Below are positions 1-5,734 of a stretch of 10,603 nt of DNA, one piece after another. The notes under the pieces are model-generated. The model saw nothing but the letters and a program-made list of their open reading frames with translations. It did not search any database and had not been told where the DNA came from. The stretch comes from SVTX01 sp045602385. Lineage in GTDB: Bacteria > Bacillota > Clostridia > Oscillospirales > CAG-272. The translations under genes were made by a program, and so were the position numbers. Within the stretch, counting starts at the first letter, position 1. Each line of letters opens with the position of its first letter. The stretch covers positions 1-10,603 of the forward strand of contig JAZSBL010000012.1 of the NCBI GenBank assembly GCA_045602385.1, in the 5' to 3' direction.

Positions 1-28
1 GATTGTAAATAAAACATATGCACTAGAA

Positions 29-97
29 CAATCCCTCCGTCTTGCTTCGCAATCCACCTCCCTTTACACAAGGGAGGCTTACGCAAAGCGTAATCCA
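29..97. repeat. Three-hairpin palindromic intergenic repeat
   Basis: Three stem-loops follow each other with almost no spacing. They are TTGC/GCAA at 42-52, an 8-bp stem CCTCCCTT/AAGGGAGG at 57-77 with loop TACAC, and TTACGC/GCGTAA at 79-93 with loop AAA. The core with 'CTCCCTTTACACAAGGGAG' resembles, from memory, a dispersed intergenic repeat of gut Firmicutes genomes that often begins 'AATCCCTC'. Only one copy lies in this window, so its repetitive nature is recall and not shown here. The boundaries are approximate. No gene is visible in bases 1-144. Confidence 0.5.
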
Positions 98-144
98 AAC
101 GAATTTTACAGCCGTGGACACCCCGATAAATCAAAATTTGAATC

Positions 145-178
145 AAAAAAGGAGCGACGCGTCGCTCCTTTTTTTTTT
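145..178 (-). terminator. Palindromic rho-independent terminator of the lgt-CPBP unit
   Basis: Bases 151-168 (GGAGCGACGCGTCGCTCC) are fully self-complementary and form a 7-bp stem with loop CGCG. A6 lies on the left and T10 on the right, so a U tract follows the hairpin on either strand. The protease gene ends at its TGA at 178-180, directly beside the hairpin, so it mainly serves that minus-strand transcript. It could also stop plus-strand transcription entering from the left. Confidence 0.9.
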
Positions 179-966
179 CAATATATTTCTTTTGTCGTCC
201 TCGTCTTGCCTTTGATAAACAGTAGGATCATATACGCCAGCACGGCAAGTGAAACGATGACCGTCAAGACAACCGTAAAGCTATCCCATATCACTCCCTC
301 ACCCAATCGCGGTATTATCGCGCCCGCGAAATTATATAGTCCGTGTATAAGAACGCAAAGCCAGATATTCGCCGTTTTGAGTAATATCACCGCGCACATA
401 GCTCCTATAAGCGCGGAATATCCCATCTGCAAAAATACCGCAGAGGGAGAGCTTTCAATCAGGTTTACAAGGTGAACGAGCCCGAATATCACGCTTGACA
501 GCGCGATCGATATGAACGCCCACCTCGTGTCCTCGGGGTTCTTTTTGAGAATTCCCAAGAAGATAACTCCTCTGAACGCGATCTCCTCAAAAAATCCTAC
601 CATCATGCACTCCGCAAGAAGCAAAAGCACCATAGGCGCACCCTCGTTCACTCTCGCGCCGCCCGTGATCACCGCGTGAAACGGAAAATTGTTGACCGCT
701 ATCGCAAACGCGGGCAAGGAGATAAGCAACGAGCGCAAAAACGGACTTCTTATCGGGTTCAGCACCTTGTAGCCAAGATGAATGAGCATAGCAAGAAACG
801 CCGCGCCGCCAAGGAATCTCGTCAAGGTCATCTCAAGGCTCAGAGCCAAGCGGGAGCTCTCCTCAACGCCAAAGATCCTTGCCACGCCAACTATCTCACA
901 CACAAGAAGCAAAATCATTGCCGCAAGCGCGACCGACAGGCAAATATTCCTCTTATTCAGCCTCAT
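178..966 (-). CDS. CPBP-family intramembrane glutamic-type protease (CAAX/Abi family)
   Basis: This is a 262-residue polytopic membrane protein of the CPBP (Rce1-like, formerly Abi/CAAX) family. The three family motifs are present in order: EExxFR (E127, E128, R132), FxxxH (F161, H165) and HxxxN (H208, N212). These are the residues that form the glutamate/histidine active site in Rce1-type proteases. Hydrophobic helices run from about residue 8 to the C-terminus, which ends in a short basic tail. The ATG at 966 has GGAGGA at 975-980, 8 bases upstream, inside the end of the preceding lgt-like gene. The two genes overlap by 14 bases, which suggests translational coupling. Bacterial members act in bacteriocin self-immunity, membrane-protein processing or regulation of surface proteins. 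The substrate cannot be inferred here. The family call is firm and the role is unknown. Confidence 0.88.
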   Translation of the reverse strand: MRLNKRNICLSVALAAMILLLVCEIVGVARIFGVEESSRLALSLEMTLTRFLGGAAFLAMLIHLGYKVLNPIRSPFLRSLLISLPAFAIAVNNFPFHAVITGGARVNEGAPMVLLLLAECMMVGFFEEIAFRGVIFLGILKKNPEDTRWAFISIALSSVIFGLVHLVNLIESSPSAVFLQMGYSALIGAMCAVILLKTANIWLCVLIHGLYNFAGAIIPRLGEGVIWDSFTVVLTVIVSLAVLAYMILLFIKGKTRTTKEIY

Positions 967-1750
967 TGTCGCCGTCCTCCGACAAATACTTCGTCTTTAT
1001 ATACCTTTCAAGGAAGAATACGCCTATTCCCACCGCAAACAGTATGCACGCGACGAGCTGCGAGGGGGATAGAGCCTCTATAAATGTGTTTCCTCTGTAA
1101 TCTCCGCGCAAAAACTCAATGCAGAATCTCCAGACCGCATATACTGCAAGGTATATTGGCAGACAATAGCCCTTTTTGTCAAGCGCGCGGATAAGCAAAA
1201 ATCCAAACAGACACAAGAGGAATATCGCCTCGAAAAGCTGTGTGGGAACGTATTTCGTCAGCCCCATATTCCCGTGCATCTCTATGCCGTACCACGCGCG
1301 TGTCAGCTTGCCGTGGCAGCAGCCCGCAAAAAGGCAGCCTACGCGCCCGACAGCATGCGCCAAGGCAATACCGGGAACGGCGCAGTCAGCGATCTTCCAA
1401 AAGGCCTTGGCATGCTCCCCGTCCTCATATTTCTCGTGTCCAAAGCCGAAATACACGGCAAGGAATACAAGCACACCGCCGATAAGCCCACCGTAAAAGG
1501 TTGCGCCGGTAGACTCATTTATCTCAAATTTTCCAAGCGTTTTTATATTGTAGAGTGCCTGGAACAGCACGGCAGAGCCGTAGCCGAGACCGACGGCAAC
1601 AATGCCGCAGGTCATTGCAAAATTCTGTATCTTGCGCCTTACCTTCTGCCTGTCGGCAAGCCAACCGAACAGAAAAAAGCAGGCAATTATACCGACGCAA
1701 AGGCAAATATCGTAAAGCGTCAGCCCTAAAAAAACCGGATACGGATACAT
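953..1750 (-). CDS. Prolipoprotein diacylglyceryl transferase (Lgt) family protein, variant active site
   Basis: A 265-residue protein with about seven hydrophobic segments, close to the usual Lgt length. Family landmarks are FYGGLIGG (residues 85-92), GRVGCLFAGCCHGK (135-148), VPTQLFEA (168-175) and RFCIEFLRGD (208-217). Canonical Lgt moves diacylglycerol from phosphatidylglycerol to the lipobox cysteine of prelipoproteins. Against the E. coli motifs FHGG and GRIGNFINGE (from memory), the His is Tyr here and the Asn and Glu are both Cys. The Arg of GR and the R/E pair of RFxxE are kept. The ATG at 1750 is preferred over a TTG at 1768 because AAAGGAG (1756-1762) lies 5 bases before it. The stop overlaps the start of the CPBP protease gene. 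It may be a true Lgt of a divergent clade or a paralogue with another lipid-transfer role. Confidence 0.8.
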   Translation of the reverse strand: MYPYPVFLGLTLYDICLCVGIIACFFLFGWLADRQKVRRKIQNFAMTCGIVAVGLGYGSAVLFQALYNIKTLGKFEINESTGATFYGGLIGGVLVFLAVYFGFGHEKYEDGEHAKAFWKIADCAVPGIALAHAVGRVGCLFAGCCHGKLTRAWYGIEMHGNMGLTKYVPTQLFEAIFLLCLFGFLLIRALDKKGYCLPIYLAVYAVWRFCIEFLRGDYRGNTFIEALSPSQLVACILFAVGIGVFFLERYIKTKYLSEDGDNEAE

Positions 1751-1766
1751 TTCTTCTCCTTTAGGC

Positions 1767-1800
1767 AAAACGGCGGGGAGAGCCTCCCCGCCGCCGTTTT
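1767..1800 (-). terminator. GC-rich hairpin between ftsK and the lgt-like gene
   Basis: Left arm 1767-1780 (AAAACGGCGGGGAG) pairs with right arm 1784-1800 (CTCCCCGCCGCCGTTTT) around loop AGC, with a 3-base bulge on the right arm. Read on the minus strand, it starts directly after the ftsK stop codon and ends in only four T. It is therefore a terminator that may leak into the lgt-like gene, whose ribosome binding site begins 4 bases further on. No separate promoter for the lgt-like gene is evident in this 50-base gap. Confidence 0.7.
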
Positions 1801-4689
1801 TTATTCTTCTGATTCACTCTGACGGATCTCGTCAAGCTCTTCTCTTGTAATAAGTATCTTTCTGGGCTTGTTGCCGTCGGGGGCGCTTACAAATCCCATT
1901 TCCTCCATGCGGTCAATGATCTTCGCCGCTCTGCCGTAGCCGACCTCAAGTCGTCTTTGGAGAAGCGAGGTGGAGATCTTACCGGAGTCTATCGCAAGCT
2001 CAACGGCATCCCAGAACTTGGAGTCGCCGTCGTTGCCCGATGAGCTGCCGCCTGTAAGGTTGTCAGCGGAGGGCGCAGGAGCGTTTCCGCACTTGGCAGC
2101 CTCATTATCGATCGATTTCTCAAATTCCTGATCGTATCTTACGGGTGCGTTTCTCTCCTTTACGAAGGTAACTACCTCCTCGACCTCCTCGTCGGATACG
2201 AATGCGCCCTGAACTCTCTGGGGCTTTTGCGCTCCTACGGGAGCGTAGAGCATGTCACCGCGTCCGCAGAGCTTTTCCGCGCCAACGGTATCAAGAATGG
2301 TTCTGGAGTCAACACCCGACATAACGGTGAACGCGATACGCGAGGGGATGTTCGCCTTGATAAGACCGGTGATAACGTCAACCGACGGTCTCTGTGTACC
2401 TATGATAAGGTGGATACCCGCAGCTCTTGCCTTCTGGGCAATACGAACGACCGCGGTCTCGACCTCTTCTCTTGCGGTCATCATAAGATCCGCGAACTCG
2501 TCTATGATAATTACAAGTCTTGGCATGTACGGCTTGTCGGGGTCATTCTTGGTCGCCTCGTTATATCCGGTGATATTACGGACGCCTACCTCCTCGATAA
2601 GCTCAAAGCGCTTCTCCATCTCGTTCACCGCGCTGTTGAGCGCGCCCGCCGCCTTTTTGGGATCGCTGATAATACGGCAGCAAAGGTGAGGAATATCTCT
2701 GTAAACCTTAAACTCAACCTTTTTGGGGTCGATAAGGAGCAGCTTTACCTCCTCGGGCTTGGCGTGGTAGAGTATACTCATAAGAATAGAGTTAATACAT
2801 ACCGACTTACCCGAGCCGGTCGTACCCGCAACCAGAAGGTGGGGCATCTTTTCAATATCGAATATAACAGGCTTACCCGAAACGTCAGCACCGAGACAAG
2901 CGGCAAGCTTGCTCTTATGATTGATAAATTCGGGAGTTTCAATAAGCGTACGGAGCTTGACCGGCACGCTCTTATCGTTGGGCACTTCAATTCCTACCGC
3001 CGCCTTACCGGGGATAGGAGCCTCAATTCTGATACCCGACTTTGCAAGTCCGTAGGAGATATCGTCAACAAGGTTTGCGATCTGACGAACGCGCACGCCC
3101 GCCTCGGGCTTTACCTCGTATCTCGTAATGGTCGGACCGCAGGAGCATTCAATGTCCTTGATATTGATCTTGAAATCCTGAAGAACACCGCGCAAAAGCT
3201 GAATGTTCTTATCTATCTCTTCGGGAGAGGTCGAATAGTGCGTCGGGCCCTCCTCAAGAAGGTCTATGGACGGGAAAACGTATTCGGGGATAGGAGCGGG
3301 AGCGGGCTTTTCACCGATAAAGTACTCGTCCTTTACCTCGTTTGCCGCGCGGAATTCCGCCGCGCTCTTAAATCCGTTGTCCTGAACGAGAGGTGTAAAT
3401 ACCTCCCCGGTCTCCTCGTCTATCTGATAATTGTCCTCGTCAAATCTTTCGCTTACAAGATCGTCGACCGCAGAGTAGCCGCGCGCGCGCTTGCCGTTGT
3501 CGTCCATGGCGGTAAAGGTGACGGTCTCGCCGTCATTCTCGTTTTCGGCGTCATTGTCATATGCACTCTCATTCTGTGAGAATACCTCGCCCGCGCCTCT
3601 CTCGTCGTCATCCTCAAGCTCCTCGACAGCCCTCGCAGGACCTCTTGTCTTAAATCCGTCGGTCTTGCGGAGATCCTCTGTCGAGAATGCGGATACCTTC
3701 AATTTTTCCTCCGGCTCCTTGTCCTGTTTTTGGGGATCGGCATCGCGCGTATCATTGCTATCGGTATAGGATACCGTCTTTTCTTCCTTCTTTGCAGTCG
3801 GCACTCCGACAAGCGCGGGAGCATCCTCGTCCTCGGCCTGAGCCTTGTCTGTGCTCCTTGCGCGTGACTTTTCAAGCTCTGCGGCTCTGCGCTCGCGCTC
3901 AGCCTCACGGTCCGCCGCTCTCTGTGCGCGCTCAGCCTCACGCATCATAGCTCTCTCGGCCTTCTCGTCCTCGCGTCTTGCCTTTTCGTCAAGCTCGTCC
4001 TCCGCCTTTTTCTCGGCTCTCGCCTCGGCACTTTTCGCCATGGCATTCTTGACCTTACCGGCAATAAAGGATACGACGGCAACAGGTGTTGTGCCTACAA
4101 GGAATGTTATCATGGGAATAAGTACCGCAATCAGCACGAATATAGTTCCGCCGATATTAAGTATCGCGGTCAATGCAAACGCAAGGATACCGCCGACAAC
4201 GCCGCCGCCCTCGCATCTGGTTCCCTCCTTGAAGAGCTCGCCGACCTTGCTTGAGAAATCCGATACACCGTCGCCCATGTGAATGAAGGTGTGCAGAAGC
4301 GCGGACAAAACTATCGCGGTAAGGAACGCTATGACCGCGTTTATCGCAACGAAGTCGCGCTTGTTGTAATTTCTCCAGAATATTACAAAGCAGGCAAGGA
4401 TAAGCGGAATAAGATATGCCGCGGGACCAAAGAGTCCGAACATGACCTGGCACACCCAGAATCCGACCACGCCGAGCGGATGCTCGCTCTCACGTCCCGA
4501 AAGCCCGAGCTCGTTGTTCGGGTTTGCGATAGCGTTTGAAATAAAGCATATGAACAGGAACAGCGCGATCACCGCAACGATATACGGTACAAGCTGATAC
4601 GCGAACGACGGTTTTGACGCCGTCTTGACGTCCTTCTTCGGCGTTACCGCCTTGCCTTTTTTAACGTAAGTCTTTTTCTTCTGTGCCAT
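1801..4689 (-). CDS. ftsK: DNA translocase FtsK/SpoIIIE
   Basis: A 962-residue septal DNA pump that moves chromosome ends out of the closing division septum (FtsK) or into the forespore (SpoIIIE). The N-terminus has a basic start (1-26), then hydrophobic segments at about 30-54, 73-104, 112-136, 160-178 and 180-209. Next comes a highly charged Ala/Glu/Arg stretch (about 213-287), likely coiled coil, then an acidic linker to about 465. The alpha domain begins near 475. The RecA-like motor has Walker A GTTGSGKS (622-629) and Walker B LVIIIDEFADL (725-735). The C-terminal winged-helix gamma domain (about 885-955) would read polar DNA motifs. The ATG at 4689 has GAGGAA at 4695-4700. It is a single-gene unit with its own promoter, divergent from rpsO. 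The linker is long compared with B. subtilis SpoIIIE. Whether it works in division or sporulation cannot be decided from sequence. Confidence 0.96.
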   Translation of the reverse strand: MAQKKKTYVKKGKAVTPKKDVKTASKPSFAYQLVPYIVAVIALFLFICFISNAIANPNNELGLSGRESEHPLGVVGFWVCQVMFGLFGPAAYLIPLILACFVIFWRNYNKRDFVAINAVIAFLTAIVLSALLHTFIHMGDGVSDFSSKVGELFKEGTRCEGGGVVGGILAFALTAILNIGGTIFVLIAVLIPMITFLVGTTPVAVVSFIAGKVKNAMAKSAEARAEKKAEDELDEKARREDEKAERAMMREAERAQRAADREAERERRAAELEKSRARSTDKAQAEDEDAPALVGVPTAKKEEKTVSYTDSNDTRDADPQKQDKEPEEKLKVSAFSTEDLRKTDGFKTRGPARAVEELEDDDERGAGEVFSQNESAYDNDAENENDGETVTFTAMDDNGKRARGYSAVDDLVSERFDEDNYQIDEETGEVFTPLVQDNGFKSAAEFRAANEVKDEYFIGEKPAPAPIPEYVFPSIDLLEEGPTHYSTSPEEIDKNIQLLRGVLQDFKINIKDIECSCGPTITRYEVKPEAGVRVRQIANLVDDISYGLAKSGIRIEAPIPGKAAVGIEVPNDKSVPVKLRTLIETPEFINHKSKLAACLGADVSGKPVIFDIEKMPHLLVAGTTGSGKSVCINSILMSILYHAKPEEVKLLLIDPKKVEFKVYRDIPHLCCRIISDPKKAAGALNSAVNEMEKRFELIEEVGVRNITGYNEATKNDPDKPYMPRLVIIIDEFADLMMTAREEVETAVVRIAQKARAAGIHLIIGTQRPSVDVITGLIKANIPSRIAFTVMSGVDSRTILDTVGAEKLCGRGDMLYAPVGAQKPQRVQGAFVSDEEVEEVVTFVKERNAPVRYDQEFEKSIDNEAAKCGNAPAPSADNLTGGSSSGNDGDSKFWDAVELAIDSGKISTSLLQRRLEVGYGRAAKIIDRMEEMGFVSAPDGNKPRKILITREELDEIRQSESEE

Positions 4690-4795
4690 TTTGATTCCTC
4701 ATCTATCTGTCTGTTTTTTACAATTTGCGTATTAATTGCGGCATTTGACACAAACTACTTTCAAGCAAACCGTCCCAAATGCACGTGTATATAAC

Positions 4796-4824
4796 ATTAT
4801 ACCATATATTCTTTAATTTGTAAA
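4796..4824 (-). promoter_or_regulatory. Sigma-A promoter of ftsK, extended -10
   Basis: On the minus strand, -35 TTTACA (4819-4824) and -10 TATAAT (4796-4801) are separated by 17 bases. TGG directly precedes the -10 box, giving an extended -10 element. Transcription should start near 4789, which leaves an untranslated leader of about 100 bases before the ftsK ATG. I saw no strong structure in that leader. Confidence 0.85.
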
Positions 4825-4874
4825 GGGACTTTTGCGCCAAATTATCACAATTCTATCTTATTTTCGGAGCGTTT

Positions 4875-5072
4875 ATGAAGGAAAAGCTGAAAAACAGGGG
4901 CCTCGCGCTCTCCTCGGCCATGGCGGAGCTTTGCGGCTCTGTCGTCGGATACAGCGGTGGCATGATGATCCTATCGGGGTCTTTCGCCCTTATCAAAATG
5001 CTGGCAAGCAGGCTAAAGGGGCAAAAAATGCGCTTTTTTCTCCACAAAAATCGGGATATTTATATAAAGTAG
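4875..5072 (+). CDS. Possible small hydrophobic protein, 65 aa
   Basis: The 589-base gap between ftsK and rpsO holds the two promoters, the rpsO leader and this open frame. The predicted 65-residue protein has a basic start (MKEKLKNRG), a hydrophobic, small-residue-rich middle (about 10-46) that could span a membrane, and a basic tail. A weak GGAG (4866-4869) lies 5 bases before the ATG. Its first ~40 codons favour C or G in third position like neighbouring genes, while the last ~15 turn AT-rich. No convincing promoter precedes it, and it ends about 20 bases before the rpsO -35 box. I recognise no family. It could be a chance frame. Confidence 0.3.
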   Translation: MKEKLKNRGLALSSAMAELCGSVVGYSGGMMILSGSFALIKMLASRLKGQKMRFFLHKNRDIYIK

Positions 5073-5093
5073 GGATTTTTTTTGAAAAACCCC

Positions 5094-5122
5094 TTTACAA
5101 AATATATTTTTTGTGCTATAAT
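5094..5122 (+). promoter_or_regulatory. Sigma-A promoter of rpsO-pnp, extended -10
   Basis: TTTACA (5094-5099), a 17-base spacer and TATAAT (5117-5122), with TGC immediately before the -10 box. This is close to the consensus for the vegetative sigma factor. Initiation is expected near 5129, giving a leader of about 150 bases before rpsO. Confidence 0.9.
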
Positions 5123-5129
5123 GTACCCT

Positions 5130-5278
5130 GCATAACGGCGGCAAGGCTTCACGAGGCTATAAGTCACACCCGTAAAACTCCCCATGGGAGACAACCCAAA
5201 GTGTGAGTTTCACCCTCTCGGTTGCTCTGCGGCACGTATTTTGCAAAAATATTTTATTTTCGAAAGGTGAATACGAAA
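5130..5278 (+). promoter_or_regulatory. Structured rpsO leader, candidate S15 autoregulatory RNA
   Basis: About 150 bases of leader contain nested pairings. An outer helix UCACAC (5164-5169)/GUGUGA (5201-5206) encloses the hairpin CUCCC-CAU-GGGAG (5178-5190). Possible further helices are GCAA (5141-5144)/UUGC (5222-5225) and CGAG (5152-5155)/CUCG (5217-5220). GUGA/UCAC (5203-5213) would compete with the outer helix. Ribosomal protein S15 is known to repress its own mRNA in several phyla through unrelated leader folds. That this leader does so is inference from position and structure. The ribosome binding site AGGTGA (5265-5270) sits 8 bases before the ATG in an AT-rich, open stretch. Confidence 0.5.
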
Positions 5279-5542
5279 ATGACAGCACAAGAAAAGCAGG
5301 CAATTATCGAACAGTACGCTACTCACGAGGGTGACACAGGCTCCCCCGAGGTTCAGATCGCTATCCTTACTTACAGAATAGCTAACCTCACAGAGCACCT
5401 CAAGGGCAACCACAAGGACAATCACAGCCGTCGTGGTCTCTTCAAGATGGTAGGTCACAGAAGAAACCTCCTCAACTACCTCCAGAAGGTAGACATCGAG
5501 AGATACAGAGCTATCGTTGAGAAGCTCGGCCTCAGAAAGTAA
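5279..5542 (+). CDS. rpsO: 30S ribosomal protein S15
   Basis: An 87-residue protein of standard S15 length and sequence. It binds the three-way junction of helices 20-22 of 16S rRNA and nucleates assembly of the central domain of the small subunit. Diagnostic stretches are THEGDTGSPEVQIAILT (residues 14-30), DNHSRRGLFKMVGHRR (47-62) and LLNYLQ (64-69), with the usual C-terminal LGLRK. The ATG at 5279 is chosen because it gives the exact family N-terminus and has AGGTGA 8 bases upstream; an earlier in-frame ATG lies in the leader and would add residues not found in S15. It is the first gene of the unit with pnp, an order conserved in many bacteria. Confidence 0.98.
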   Translation: MTAQEKQAIIEQYATHEGDTGSPEVQIAILTYRIANLTEHLKGNHKDNHSRRGLFKMVGHRRNLLNYLQKVDIERYRAIVEKLGLRK

Positions 5543-5551
5543 TAACTGTTA

Positions 5552-5607
5552 GGAAACGGAGTGGCATCATAATGCTGTCACTCCGCTTCTTCCTGTCTAT
5601 GCACAGG
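5552..5607 (+). promoter_or_regulatory. Two hairpins after rpsO (partial terminator or processing site)
   Basis: The first stem is CGGAGTG (5557-5563)/CACTCCG (5579-5585). It is extended inside by GCAT/ATGC (5564-5575) and outside by GAA/TTC. A second stem, CCTGT (5592-5596)/ACAGG (5603-5607), follows at once. Downstream bases are pyrimidine-rich but contain no T run, so full termination is unlikely. Stabilisation or cleavage of the rpsO transcript end is the better guess. Confidence 0.55.
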
Positions 5608-5645
5608 CGCAAAACGCAAAAAACAATAAATTCGGAGGATTTAGC

Positions 5646-5693
5646 ACTTAAATAAAGGCACGAAAAACACCGCCTTGGCGCCCTTATTTAAGT
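5646..5693 (+). promoter_or_regulatory. Long hairpin in the pnp leader
   Basis: ACTTAAATAAAGGC (5646-5659) pairs at 13 of 14 positions with GCCCTTATTTAAGT (5680-5693). The 20-base loop contains a small GCC-TT-GGC hairpin (5672-5679). The stem ends 28 bases before the pnp ribosome binding site. In E. coli, PNPase represses its own mRNA after RNase III cuts a leader stem. A similar role here is inference by analogy. No T tract follows, so it is not a standard terminator. Confidence 0.55.
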
Positions 5694-5734
5694 TCTAAAG
5701 CTCCGGATAATAAATACAAACGGAGGAATAAAAA

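Noticed and set aside
1274..1729. 151-codon plus-strand frame opposite the lgt-like gene
   Set aside because: Shadow of the lgt-like coding sequence. Composition is implausible and no ribosome binding site was seen.
1751..1768. TTG at 1768 as start of the lgt-like gene
   Set aside because: It would place AAAGGAG inside the coding sequence. The ATG at 1750 has that box at proper spacing and gives the normal N-terminus.
2227..3579. 450-codon open frame on the plus strand inside ftsK
   Set aside because: It is antisense to the conserved FtsK motor domain, has no recognisable motif and arises from ftsK codon bias.
4832..4859. Possible plus-strand promoter TTGCGC...TATCTT before the small frame at 4875
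   Set aside because: Both boxes match poorly, and the expected start would fall on the ribosome binding site, leaving no leader.
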